This document shows positions 28,759 through 37,018 of a stretch of 64,000 bases of DNA, piece after piece. Positions within the stretch are counted from its first letter, which is position 1. Every line of letters begins with the position of its first letter. This stretch comes from Flavobacteriaceae bacterium (GTDB lineage: Bacteria; Bacteroidota; Bacteroidia; Flavobacteriales; Flavobacteriaceae), in assembly GCA_013214065.1 (NCBI GenBank), contig JABSPK010000006.1, positions 180,454-244,453 of the forward strand. Reading direction: 5' to 3'. The notes below the pieces were generated by a model. It searched no databases. It saw nothing but the letters and a program-made list of their open reading frames with translations, and was not told where the DNA came from. Position numbers and translations under genes: made by a program.

Positions 28759-29811
28759 TTATTTGAATTTTTTCCACCAGGGTTCAGTGATCTCATCGGA
28801 AACCGATATGATTTCCCCTAACGGCGGCACGGCATATGGCAGCTGGTATTTTTGGGCACTGGCCACAAATTCATCAGCAGGTTCTTGCCAGGTATGTTGG
28901 TAAGACAAAGGAAATCCTCCCCAGTGCACGGGCATTGCTTTTTTGACTTTTGCATCAAGTGCGGCCTTCACTGCCTCTTGTGGGAATAAATGGATCAGGT
29001 GCCAATCGTCATTATACTGGCCACATTCCATAAAAGCGAAATCAAAAGGTCCTAGGCGTTCCCCGATTTCCTTAAAATGACGGCCATAGCCGCCATCGCC
29101 ACTGAACCATATGTTTTCATGCGGTGATTTCAACACCCAGCCTCCCCAAAGGGTCTTGTTGCGATCTGAAATTCCCCGGCCCGAGAAATGACGGGTAGGG
29201 GTGAAGGTGATGGTCAGTGCATCAAGTTTTTTCGACTGCCACCAATCGAATTCGAAAATCCGTTCTTCGTCGATACCCCATGCCACTAAATGTCTTTTCA
29301 CCCCAAGGGCCACGTAAAACGCTTTGGTCTTTGATTTCAATCGATCAATGCTGGCCAAATCGAGATGATCGTAATGGTCATGTGTGATCAGCATGAGGTC
29401 GATTTCAGGAAAATCATCGATCAGTTGCAAGGTGTGTTCTGAAAACCGTTTCGTTGCCATCGGTGCGATTGGTGTCGTATCGGGCCCTAACATGGGGTCG
29501 ATCAACATCGTTTTCCCTTCCATGATCATCAAAAGTGCCGAATGGCCATACCACGCAAAACGGGCCTGTTTTTGTGCATTCACAAAACCTGATGCGTCAA
29601 AGGGTTTAATGGGTAAGGGTTGTTTCGGAACCCGATGTCCCCTTTCAGACAGTTGTTTATAGATCATCCGTGGGAAATCCAATAGGCCTCCTCCCAATGA
29701 AGTGGGCTCGATATTCTGGAAGTTACCCTCTTGCCAATGCGTTGATTTGGCATATTGGGCTTCAATGCTTCGGGTAACTTTGCCCCCAAATTGTCTTCGA
29801 TACCTTTTCAT
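28759..29811 (-). CDS. MBL-fold metallo-hydrolase (NAPE-PLD-like)
   Basis: The 350-residue enzyme shows the zinc motif THDHYDHLD near residue 155, followed by RHFSGR, FSGDGGYGRHF and PVHWGGFPL. This pattern is typical of the UlaG/NAPE-phospholipase D-like branch of the metallo-beta-lactamase fold. The start at 29811 begins MKRYRRQFGGKV; the longer in-frame extension would overlap the upstream gene. It probably hydrolyses a phosphodiester or lactone in the membrane or cytosol; substrate unknown. Confidence 0.88.
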   Translation of the reverse strand: MKRYRRQFGGKVTRSIEAQYAKSTHWQEGNFQNIEPTSLGGGLLDFPRMIYKQLSERGHRVPKQPLPIKPFDASGFVNAQKQARFAWYGHSALLMIMEGKTMLIDPMLGPDTTPIAPMATKRFSEHTLQLIDDFPEIDLMLITHDHYDHLDLASIDRLKSKTKAFYVALGVKRHLVAWGIDEERIFEFDWWQSKKLDALTITFTPTRHFSGRGISDRNKTLWGGWVLKSPHENIWFSGDGGYGRHFKEIGERLGPFDFAFMECGQYNDDWHLIHLFPQEAVKAALDAKVKKAMPVHWGGFPLSYQHTWQEPADEFVASAQKYQLPYAVPPLGEIISVSDEITEPWWKKFK

Positions 29812-29842
29812 TTCAATGCTTTCCAGTTTCACTATACGCCGA

Positions 29843-30718
29843 TTAAGCCATATGTTGGTCGAACCAGGCAATAATGGGTTCAGGGTTTTTACCCAACCAG
29901 TCGTAGGCGGCACCACGTTTCTTTTCCAAATCTAGCCATAGCATTTGTTTTTCGACTTGTAGGCTTTTGTAATATTGATTGACCATTTCAAGATCGGTCA
30001 TGGGGTCATTGCTATTCTGGATCACCAAAGTCGGTACGTGTATGTTTTCAACATAGGGCAAAAATGCGTCCCCGGTTAAATCCGTACCTCGTTTGGTCTT
30101 GTTATAGGAATTGCCCGCATTGATCAGAAAACCGGGTAAACCCATTGCCCTGACAAAACGATCATAGGTTAAGGGCTGTACGGAAATCATGGTCTTCAAG
30201 TTCTTGAACTGTTTCATGTCTTCCAAACCAAAGGCAAAGGTACTGGCACCTTGCCCCATACAAATCGAAAGTAAACCGATAGCGGCATTTTGATATTTTT
30301 TATGTTCGCTGATGAACTTGACGGCGGCCAGCACATCCTTGCGTTCGTTCTTGCCCCAAGACACCCACCCGTTTTGTTCGCTGTTGCCATGGTTGCGCAT
30401 GTCGTACATCAAGACGGAAAACCCGGCTTCCACCAGGTATTTGGCCTGATCCAAAAAGTGGATATCGCTGGTCCACAGCGCATTTTTCATCAAACCTTTG
30501 CCTTCTTGGGTAAACCCACATCGGGAACATTGCACGCCGAAATGGGATTGTACGATAACTTTATCCGTACCCCCTTTGACAAGCCATCCTGAAAGTTTGA
30601 CCCCGTCATCGGTGGTGAACTCCACATCCTCATAGGATAAATCGTATGCATCTGGTGTCTCGAATACCGGCGACTTTCCCGGTTTGATCATTAAATCCGA
30701 TATCTGTTTTCCGAACAT
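29843..30718 (-). CDS. Alpha/beta hydrolase
   Basis: A 291-residue hydrolase without a signal peptide. The N-terminal strand region includes DDGVKLSGWLVKGG. MYDMRNHGNSEQNG is the typical loop after strand 4, and the nucleophile elbow region reads IGLLSICMGQGASTFAF. The expected G-x-S-x-G is replaced by S-I-C-M-G, giving a cysteine in the nucleophile position. First gene of the four-gene cluster; TAGCTTTG at 30744-30751 on the minus strand is a possible -7 box. Confidence 0.82.
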   Translation of the reverse strand: MFGKQISDLMIKPGKSPVFETPDAYDLSYEDVEFTTDDGVKLSGWLVKGGTDKVIVQSHFGVQCSRCGFTQEGKGLMKNALWTSDIHFLDQAKYLVEAGFSVLMYDMRNHGNSEQNGWVSWGKNERKDVLAAVKFISEHKKYQNAAIGLLSICMGQGASTFAFGLEDMKQFKNLKTMISVQPLTYDRFVRAMGLPGFLINAGNSYNKTKRGTDLTGDAFLPYVENIHVPTLVIQNSNDPMTDLEMVNQYYKSLQVEKQMLWLDLEKKRGAAYDWLGKNPEPIIAWFDQHMA

Positions 30719-30902
30719 CTTTGAATGATTTTGAATTACATAACAAAGCTAAAGGGTACCGAAAGGCACTGCTTATCCGAATTCCACATTTTCTTATCCG
30801 TTTTACGGATTCGTAATCTCGCCATGTTCAAAACGGGTTGCATGGCATTTTATCAATTTTATGGTTTTTTATCTTTTGATGGTCCATGTCCGATCCAAAC
30901 CT

Positions 30903-31376
30903 TCATAAATGCCGCATAGGGCCGTCTTGATCGATATAATAGACCTCGACCAAGACCCATTTTTTGTTTTTAAAGCGGTAATGGTATTCATAATCCGCTT
31001 CGCGAAAGGGATTTTGTTCGTCGAAGTATTTGGTGACGATTACCGTGATGTCCTTATCGAACCGGAGGTTCACCACTTTTTCATAGCGGTCGTCATGGTT
31101 CGAAATCGTTCCCCAGGTGACCCCTTGATAATCGTTTTTCGCTCCACAATATTTGCGAATCAACTTGCGGTACCGCTTTTCGATAAGGTGATCTTTCTTC
31201 CCCTGGTGTTTCGCATCACTTGCCAGTGCGAACTCATTATACGCCTTGTAATCGGCAATGAACTCCGTGGTGATATCGGCCGGGGTGCGGTCGATAAAGT
31301 CCTGCCCATTGATTTGTTGGGCTTGGAACAAACCTAATAATAGGACGGAATAAAGCAGCGTAAGGTATCGACACAT
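30903..31376 (-). CDS. Exported protein, unknown
   Basis: The 157-residue product has a signal peptide (MCRYLTLLYSVLLLGLFQAQ) and a charged domain with aromatic-rich strands at the C-terminus (YEYHYRFKNKKWVLVEVYYI). I do not recognise the family. It lies 74 bases downstream of the TonB-dependent receptor gene on the same strand and could belong to that operon. Confidence 0.68.
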   Translation of the reverse strand: MCRYLTLLYSVLLLGLFQAQQINGQDFIDRTPADITTEFIADYKAYNEFALASDAKHQGKKDHLIEKRYRKLIRKYCGAKNDYQGVTWGTISNHDDRYEKVVNLRFDKDITVIVTKYFDEQNPFREADYEYHYRFKNKKWVLVEVYYIDQDGPMRHL

Positions 31377-31450
31377 GTTTGATTCGATTTAGTCCAACTA
31401 AAGATAGTGAAACTGAACGTCTAGTGCCTGTCGGGTTAATAACCAAAGTC

Positions 31451-33604
31451 TCAGTGATTCAGGGTAAGGACCAACCCGAAATACAACAAGCGCAACTGAT
31501 AGGGGTCGAACGTTCTTTCAGTATAATCCACATTGTACTGATCAACCCGCTGGTTGGCCCTATTAAAGATGTTGTTGATCGAGGCGAATAGCACCCACTC
31601 CAATTTTTCCGCATTGATGTATTTGCTGACACCGAAATCTACCCTGGAGTAGGGGTTGTATCGCTCATTCAGAAATTCGGTAGCGAAATTGGGTTCATAA
31701 AAACCGGTCGGGGCATCGAAAGAACCACCGGTAATCGGGGTATAGCGCCGGCCCGGTCTGGCCAGCCAGTTCAGTGAGAACGTTGCCCATTTCGGGGGGG
31801 TGAACTGTATGGACGATTTGATGAAATACCCATAATCACGTAAACCAGGAAAGGAAGTTTCACCAATATTCGAGTTTTGATCTAATAGGGTATAGGCCAT
31901 CGATACATCGAGCCAGTTATTGATCCGTTTTTGGGCCGATAGCTCAAAGCCGTAGGTATTTAAGTTGTCTGAAAATAGAAATTGGTTGACCGTTTGAAGT
32001 CCTTTTTCACTTTTGAAAAAGAGGGCTGCCGTGATATTCATCCCCTTTGTTGAAAGCGAATAGTCAAGGGCCAATTGTTCACTGGTCAACAAATTGAATT
32101 GCGAAACGAAAAAGGATGGGGTGGTATAACTATTGTATTTACCCCCACTGAGAAGCAAATCACTATCGGCATTCAATTTGTAGCGTAGCCCCATTTGGTA
32201 GCTCAAGTAGCTGGATTGATCCGCAGTAGGAAGGTTGGCCCTCAAACCTGCTGAGATCAACAATCGGTCAGAAGCGGTCCAGCTCGTAAACGAGCTAAGT
32301 TCCAAAAGCTGGTTGGTATCATTGAAACTTGTTTCGAATGCGGGGGAATCGGGGGCATTGGCATAAAAGAATTCGGGAACTTGATCGTCGAAGCTGCTTG
32401 AGAACGAATCCCATGAAATGGTGGCTTGGTGTACTACATTATTTCCGATCTTGGTTTTGTGGTTCAATGAAAGGAAGTGCTGGTCCGTTTCTTGTTGGGA
32501 TATGGTATTGCCAAAGAAGAACTCTTGGGATTCGGTGTTTATCCCAAAATTCAAATTAAAATAGCCCGAGGCGGTAGCATAATTCAGGTTATTGATCGTG
32601 AAGACCCTAGTCTTTGCGGATTCAAAATCCCCTTGATAAGTGAACTGGGTGCGATTGCCCGAAAAATCCTCATCAATGCCATAGCTAAAACTATTGAATG
32701 ACCATTGCTTGTTGATTTGGAACCGTGCGTTGACACCCAGATCCAGGGTCTGGAAATCGTTGAGGTCCGGGAGTTTTCGTTCTTGGATTCCCAAAAAAGC
32801 CCCACTGAATTGATAATTGCCATATACCTGGACGAACGTCTTGTTTTCTTTAAGACGCTGTGCGATAAAAAACCCCGTACTGGCCAAAGAGGCCGATAAT
32901 TTGACCTGATCTTGATCCAGTTCCCTGACGGTCTGGATTTCGACCAAGCCTGCGCTCGTATTGCCAAAGGTCAAAGGCGGATTACTGGCATATACGTATT
33001 GTTTATCGATCAACTCCGTATTGAAAAGACTGAAAAACCCTTGGTTGTTCAACTGGCTCGCCCGCACCGGATTGTATACCGGCACATTATTGAAAACCAC
33101 TCGTGAACGATCTGGATCACTACCCCTAAGGGAAGGATTTACGGTTTCATCATCGATGGTCGAAGCGGGTAAAATGGTAATTGCTTTTAGGGGGTCACCT
33201 TGGGCTACCGGATTGAGATAAATGTCTAGTTTTTCCAGTTTTTTCACCGAGAATTTATCGGAAATGGGGTCCGGGCCATATAAAACCACTTCATCAAGGG
33301 ACTGCGAAGTGGGTTTCAGCGTAATCACATTGGTGCGATTAAGGGACAGTGCTTCGACGGGGATTGTTTTGGTGCGAAATCCCAAATAAGAGACGACCAA
33401 GGTGTCTGTAGTCTTGGCTAGGTTTAAGACAAAGAAGCCTTCGAAATCAGTGACCGTACCTTGTTCCGGATTCGATTTTATGTAGACATTCGCCGCAAAA
33501 ATTGGCAGTTTACCATCGGTTACCTGCCCAGACACCTTGTCTTGTGCGTTGAGCAGACCGTGAACGAGACATAAGGAAAGAAGCAGCCTGCGCATGGATC
33601 TCAA
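31451..33604 (-). CDS. TonB-dependent outer-membrane receptor
   Basis: The 717-residue protein has a signal peptide and an N-terminal carboxypeptidase-like regulatory domain (VSGQVTDGKLPIFAANVYIK, about residues 24-105). A plug domain follows (NPSLRGSDPDRSRVVFNNVP, about 155-175), then a 22-strand-type beta-barrel with YNPYSRVDFGVSKYI near its end. It imports an unidentified ligand across the outer membrane using TonB energy. No SusD partner is present, so a glycan system is not indicated. Its start overlaps the upstream TPR lipoprotein gene by four bases. Confidence 0.93.
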   Translation of the reverse strand: MRSMRRLLLSLCLVHGLLNAQDKVSGQVTDGKLPIFAANVYIKSNPEQGTVTDFEGFFVLNLAKTTDTLVVSYLGFRTKTIPVEALSLNRTNVITLKPTSQSLDEVVLYGPDPISDKFSVKKLEKLDIYLNPVAQGDPLKAITILPASTIDDETVNPSLRGSDPDRSRVVFNNVPVYNPVRASQLNNQGFFSLFNTELIDKQYVYASNPPLTFGNTSAGLVEIQTVRELDQDQVKLSASLASTGFFIAQRLKENKTFVQVYGNYQFSGAFLGIQERKLPDLNDFQTLDLGVNARFQINKQWSFNSFSYGIDEDFSGNRTQFTYQGDFESAKTRVFTINNLNYATASGYFNLNFGINTESQEFFFGNTISQQETDQHFLSLNHKTKIGNNVVHQATISWDSFSSSFDDQVPEFFYANAPDSPAFETSFNDTNQLLELSSFTSWTASDRLLISAGLRANLPTADQSSYLSYQMGLRYKLNADSDLLLSGGKYNSYTTPSFFVSQFNLLTSEQLALDYSLSTKGMNITAALFFKSEKGLQTVNQFLFSDNLNTYGFELSAQKRINNWLDVSMAYTLLDQNSNIGETSFPGLRDYGYFIKSSIQFTPPKWATFSLNWLARPGRRYTPITGGSFDAPTGFYEPNFATEFLNERYNPYSRVDFGVSKYINAEKLEWVLFASINNIFNRANQRVDQYNVDYTERTFDPYQLRLLYFGLVLTLNH

Positions 33605-34386
33605 TCCAACAGTTTAATGGCCAATTTGCCCAATCCATAGTTGTCAGGGTATAAAGCGATCCCTTCCTTACAGTATGTGCGGGCCCTATCACGCTGGTCT
33701 GTCTTCATATAATGCTTGACCAAAAGTTCATAGGCCTCTTGTTTGCCCCAAGAGGGCGTGTAAGGGTTTTTGTTCAACTGATCAGGGAGCGAAATGGCTT
33801 TCAACAAGTAGCCTTCGGCCTGTTCACCGCCACCATATTTTTCGGGAGTGTAAAAGTCATTACTTGCCAAGACGAAATATGCCCTGATGTTTTTAGGTTC
33901 CAACGAAAGGGATCGCTTGCCGTTTTTTTTGATGGCACTTGAGATGAACATGGCCCGAAACCCTTTGAACTGAATACTGAAACTTTGGGTTAGCGCTAAA
34001 AGGGCATAGTCTTCGGTATTTTTGTTTTTGATTCCATCCATAAGGTCAACGGCATCATCGATTTCCTTTTCGGCTGTTTCCTCTTGGTTTTGGGTCATGT
34101 AAAAAATGGAAAGGTAATAGCGTAAATAGGACTGCCAATAAGTGATCAACTGGTTGGGGGTGCGCGAAGCCATGTCATCCAACTCTTTTTTAAGCTCCTG
34201 AAGGGCCGTCGGCCTTTTATTGATGTTCGCTTGTACAAAGGCTTCGAAAATTTTTGTTTCGATGCCGTCGAGAAGCACATTGCCTTGTATTTCCTCTAGT
34301 TGGATCGCGGTTTCTTTGGCCGTGCTGTTCGCACAATTCAAAGAAAGTATGGATACACAGGTACAGAGTAAAAGCGTCTTTTTCAT
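33601..34386 (-). CDS. TPR-like lipoprotein, partner of the TonB receptor
   Basis: The 261-residue product begins with a lipoprotein signal (MKKTLLLCTCVSILSLNC). Helical repeats resembling TPRs follow, including a C-terminal copy around YELLVKHYMKTDQRDRARTY. Translational coupling (ATGA) with the receptor gene suggests a complex at the outer membrane or periplasmic face. A palindromic operator-like site lies 15 bases upstream of its ATG. Confidence 0.82.
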   Translation of the reverse strand: MKKTLLLCTCVSILSLNCANSTAKETAIQLEEIQGNVLLDGIETKIFEAFVQANINKRPTALQELKKELDDMASRTPNQLITYWQSYLRYYLSIFYMTQNQEETAEKEIDDAVDLMDGIKNKNTEDYALLALTQSFSIQFKGFRAMFISSAIKKNGKRSLSLEPKNIRAYFVLASNDFYTPEKYGGGEQAEGYLLKAISLPDQLNKNPYTPSWGKQEAYELLVKHYMKTDQRDRARTYCKEGIALYPDNYGLGKLAIKLLD

Positions 34387-34400
34387 GATGATATAAATTA

Positions 34401-34415
34401 GTTTATAATATAAAC
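34401..34415. promoter_or_regulatory. Palindromic operator-like site before the TPR/TonB operon
   Basis: GTTTATAATATAAAC is a perfect 15-bp odd palindrome (7-bp arms) between the winged-helix regulator gene and the TPR lipoprotein gene. On the minus strand a TTG overlaps its upstream edge and lies 19 bases before TATATCAT, which partly resembles the -7 consensus. The same pattern occurs at 35370-35384. Confidence 0.65.
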
Positions 34416-34431
34416 AAGATGGATAAAAAAT

Positions 34432-34725
34432 TTATTCGATATAACCTTTCAAGATTTTGACATAGGCCTCAAAAGCTTTCAGTCCAATCGAAGTGATGGT
34501 TACCTTGGTATGTTGGTAATTGTTCAAAAACCCCTTTTCGATTTTGAGGTAACCGCTTGCTTCCAACTTTTTCAGTTGCACACTGATATTGCCACTGGTC
34601 GCTTTGGTCATGTCCTTGAGTTCATTAAAGCTGGCACTGCCGTTGCTGACCAAATAGGAGACGATGGCAAGACGCAGTGGAGCGTGAAGGATCGGGTTGA
34701 GCAATTTGAACTTATTGTGATTCAT
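34432..34725 (-). CDS. Winged-helix transcriptional regulator (HTH_34 type)
   Basis: The 97-residue protein is a single winged-helix DNA-binding domain. LNPILHAPLRLAIVSYLVSN forms the first helices, TKATSGNISVQLKKLEASGY the recognition helix, and IEKGFLNNYQHTKVTITSIG the wing. This resembles MarR/ArsR-like regulators of the type found beside membrane proteins in Bacteroidota. It has no sensor domain or metal-binding cysteines. It is eight bases downstream of the membrane protein gene and is the natural candidate to bind the two palindromes flanking this operon. Confidence 0.9.
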   Translation of the reverse strand: MNHNKFKLLNPILHAPLRLAIVSYLVSNGSASFNELKDMTKATSGNISVQLKKLEASGYLKIEKGFLNNYQHTKVTITSIGLKAFEAYVKILKGYIE

Positions 34726-34733
34726 ACTGTTTG

Positions 34734-35339
34734 TTAGGCGCTTCCTAACGGACTTTTCATACGTTCGCGATGTTTGGCTTTATTGTACATAAACAGTCCC
34801 GGTACCATCACCGCCAAAAAGGAGGCGCCAGACATCACCAAGGGCTGGTAGAGCCAAGATACTTGAAAACAACACAAAGCCGCTATATTGATGAGGATGC
34901 TTGAGATAATTAGTACGGTACTTTTAAGGGCAATTCCGGAAATTAAAATACCCGTCGCTAATAAAATCAATATGATGGGACTGAGATTTTCGCCCAATAC
35001 AGGGGCAAAAAAGAAACCTAAAACCATTTTGTTGATTGCCAGAAAGAGCCAAGTCTTTGAGATGATCGAACTGATCTGGTTGCGGTTCCGATACCTGTTT
35101 TTATTCCAATAATAGCCGAAAGTAAACACCAGACCCAGCGGTATGGCCAAGTAAGGATACCAGCTTATGGCGTACTCTTCCCAATAGAGTAAAAGGAATT
35201 GGGTTAAGGCGATCAAGGAGACGAACAATCCCCAAAACATATAAATGACCCCGTTCTCCTCAAACCGTGTTTTCGCTTCTTCAATGACCGCGCCGATCAA
35301 TTGGATACTTTGTTCCGGACTCATTTTAAGGTCGCTCAT
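34734..35339 (-). CDS. Multi-pass membrane protein co-transcribed with regulator
   Basis: The 201-residue protein has a short amphipathic N-terminal region (SPEQSIQLIGAVIEEAKTRF) followed by about five or six TM helices. I recognise no catalytic motif. Pairing with a sensorless winged-helix protein suggests it may relay an envelope signal to that regulator; this is inference from gene order alone. Confidence 0.78.
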   Translation of the reverse strand: MSDLKMSPEQSIQLIGAVIEEAKTRFEENGVIYMFWGLFVSLIALTQFLLLYWEEYAISWYPYLAIPLGLVFTFGYYWNKNRYRNRNQISSIISKTWLFLAINKMVLGFFFAPVLGENLSPIILILLATGILISGIALKSTVLIISSILINIAALCCFQVSWLYQPLVMSGASFLAVMVPGLFMYNKAKHRERMKSPLGSA

Positions 35340-35356
35340 GCGTTCCTGTTTTTTGC

Positions 35357-35388
35357 TAAAGATAAACTAGTTTATTTTATAAACCAAA
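35357..35388 (-). promoter_or_regulatory. Promoter with embedded palindromic operator, regulator operon
   Basis: On the minus strand TTG (35385-35387) is 20 bases from TATCTTTA (35357-35364), a near-perfect Bacteroidota promoter (final G replaced by A). The spacer contains GTTTATAAAATAAAC (35370-35384), the same 6-3-6 palindrome as at 34401-34415. A protein bound there would block RNA polymerase, so repression and autoregulation are the simplest reading. Confidence 0.72.
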
Positions 35389-35527
35389 TTTAATTCGAAC
35401 CCAGCGTGATGATTCGATCAATGGCTATGGAGAAGGGTAGTAGCTTTACGGCCTCACGTACGTTATAGGTTGGATGATTCCCTCAAAGGCACAAAACTCC
35501 ATCATTCAACACGCTCTGATGCCCATT

Positions 35528-36115
35528 TTATGACCGCATTGCTTTTAGTTTACGCTTTAATCGGAAGGCGATAAGGGTCGGGATCAAAGCGATCAATAAG
35601 CCGATCAACAAGCCTTGTATGGTGAACCGCAGGGTCTGGTTGGTATCGATGTCGTGTCTATGGTTCCAAATCTCGACGATTTTCCCCTCTTCGTTGAATC
35701 GAAATACATTGATGATCGGTACGGTACCCCCTCCAAATACCAATTTACCAAAAAGGGTGGATGGGATATAGGTAGCCTCCCATCGGGTCGCCACCAAATC
35801 CCCTTCCGCGATTTGATAGTTGATTTTTGAATCCCAAGTGCCGTTCTCCCAAAAACGATCGGCAACGATTTTCTGTTCGATGGCAGGCTCGGTCATGTTT
35901 TTACGATCCCCGATATCGTGCACCACATAGCTTTCGGCCACATAATCGGCATAGGCTTCGGTATTGTTGGTGAACCAAAGGTCTTGGTAAAACTTACGGG
36001 CGATATCCTTATTGGTTTCGGTCTTGTCGATGGGTGCAATGCTGTCTTGTTGTGCCTGGGTCTGAATGGTGCACAGTACGGCAGCGATTAGCAATAGGAT
36101 GGTGTTTTTCATCAT
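35528..36115 (-). CDS. Exported SnoaL-like protein with C-terminal membrane anchor
   Basis: The 195-residue product has a signal peptide (ending near TQAQQD) and an NTF2/SnoaL-like ester-cyclase-type domain (ARKFYQDLWFTNNTEAYADY, YVVHDIGDR, VEIWNHRHDI). A hydrophobic C-terminal helix follows (residues about 163-183) with a basic tail (RLKRKLK). The combination implies a periplasmic ligand-binding domain tethered to the inner membrane. No catalytic assignment is justified. Confidence 0.78.
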   Translation of the reverse strand: MMKNTILLLIAAVLCTIQTQAQQDSIAPIDKTETNKDIARKFYQDLWFTNNTEAYADYVAESYVVHDIGDRKNMTEPAIEQKIVADRFWENGTWDSKINYQIAEGDLVATRWEATYIPSTLFGKLVFGGGTVPIINVFRFNEEGKIVEIWNHRHDIDTNQTLRFTIQGLLIGLLIALIPTLIAFRLKRKLKAMRS

Positions 36116-36326
36116 TTAGGTTTTAGCTTGTCGTTTTAGTTTCAACTTTTGGAGGCAGGTACACGCAAGTCATGAACTTGTCGTTCGTGTTCCATGGTAT
36201 ATCCATTCTGTTTTCGATTTGCATGATGCCGGGGGCATCCGGGGGAAGGCAATGGGGCCGCTCCCAATGGGAGCAGCGGTCAATTAAAGATACGGGATTT
36301 GAATGATAATGATCATAGATCATTTC

Positions 36327-36923
36327 CTAAGCAGAGGTTGGGGACATGGAGATTTTTGTTCCATAATATGCATTGATCAGGTAGATGACATTGGCAAGGG
36401 GTGCGACGACCATGACCTGTGCCCAACTTAGAAAACCCGCATAGCTGATGAGGAACACTAAGGTCATAAACCCAGAAAGGGTATAGGCTGTGACTTTGAG
36501 CCATTGGTGCAGCAGGGTATCATTCAGGTATAGTACAAAGAGACCGCCTAAGAAAAGGATGTTTCCAAACAAAAATACCACCGTGGCCATTTCATTTGCC
36601 ATTTCGGCGATTTCAAGTGGGGTGTTGTGATACCCACCCAACATAAAGGGATAGGTCATCAAAAGAATGAATTGGCCAACCGTAATGATCGACCAACTTA
36701 TTTTTTGCGTGCGGATGGCAAAAAAACAGGCAGCAATCGTAAGCAATGCCATGACCAGCAGTTCGACTTTCCAGTGGCCGCCATAAAGTGCCCAATTTTC
36801 ATTGAGGTAGGCATAGCGCTCTACCTTGTCCTGTGGCGCCTGACTTTGTAAATAAACGTAAATGCCGATAACGACATTGATCAATAAAGACCCCAGTATC
36901 CAGAATGTTTTGGCGATTTTCAT
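36327..36923 (-). CDS. Multi-pass membrane protein, unknown
   Basis: The 198-residue protein has about six TM helices (around residues 7-25, 52-72, 78-97, 112-135, 143-163 and 168-188) and no recognised motif. A stem (CTCCC/GGGAG, 36261-36273) lies downstream of the stop without a T-run. It stands alone between an AraC gene and the anchored SnoaL-like gene. Confidence 0.68.
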   Translation of the reverse strand: MKIAKTFWILGSLLINVVIGIYVYLQSQAPQDKVERYAYLNENWALYGGHWKVELLVMALLTIAACFFAIRTQKISWSIITVGQFILLMTYPFMLGGYHNTPLEIAEMANEMATVVFLFGNILFLGGLFVLYLNDTLLHQWLKVTAYTLSGFMTLVFLISYAGFLSWAQVMVVAPLANVIYLINAYYGTKISMSPTSA

Positions 36924-37018
36924 TTAAGGTATTTTGATGTTAAACTTCAACAAGTAAAATTCATACTGCTATGTTACAACACCTTGGGACAAATCCATTA
37001 TTGGCAAAAGCTTGGATG

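Noticed and set aside
36123..36323. Minus-strand frame of 66 codons with a nearby stem (36261-36273)
   Set aside because: The translation is Pro/His-rich and unlike a protein, and the stem has no T-run, so neither gene nor terminator is supported.
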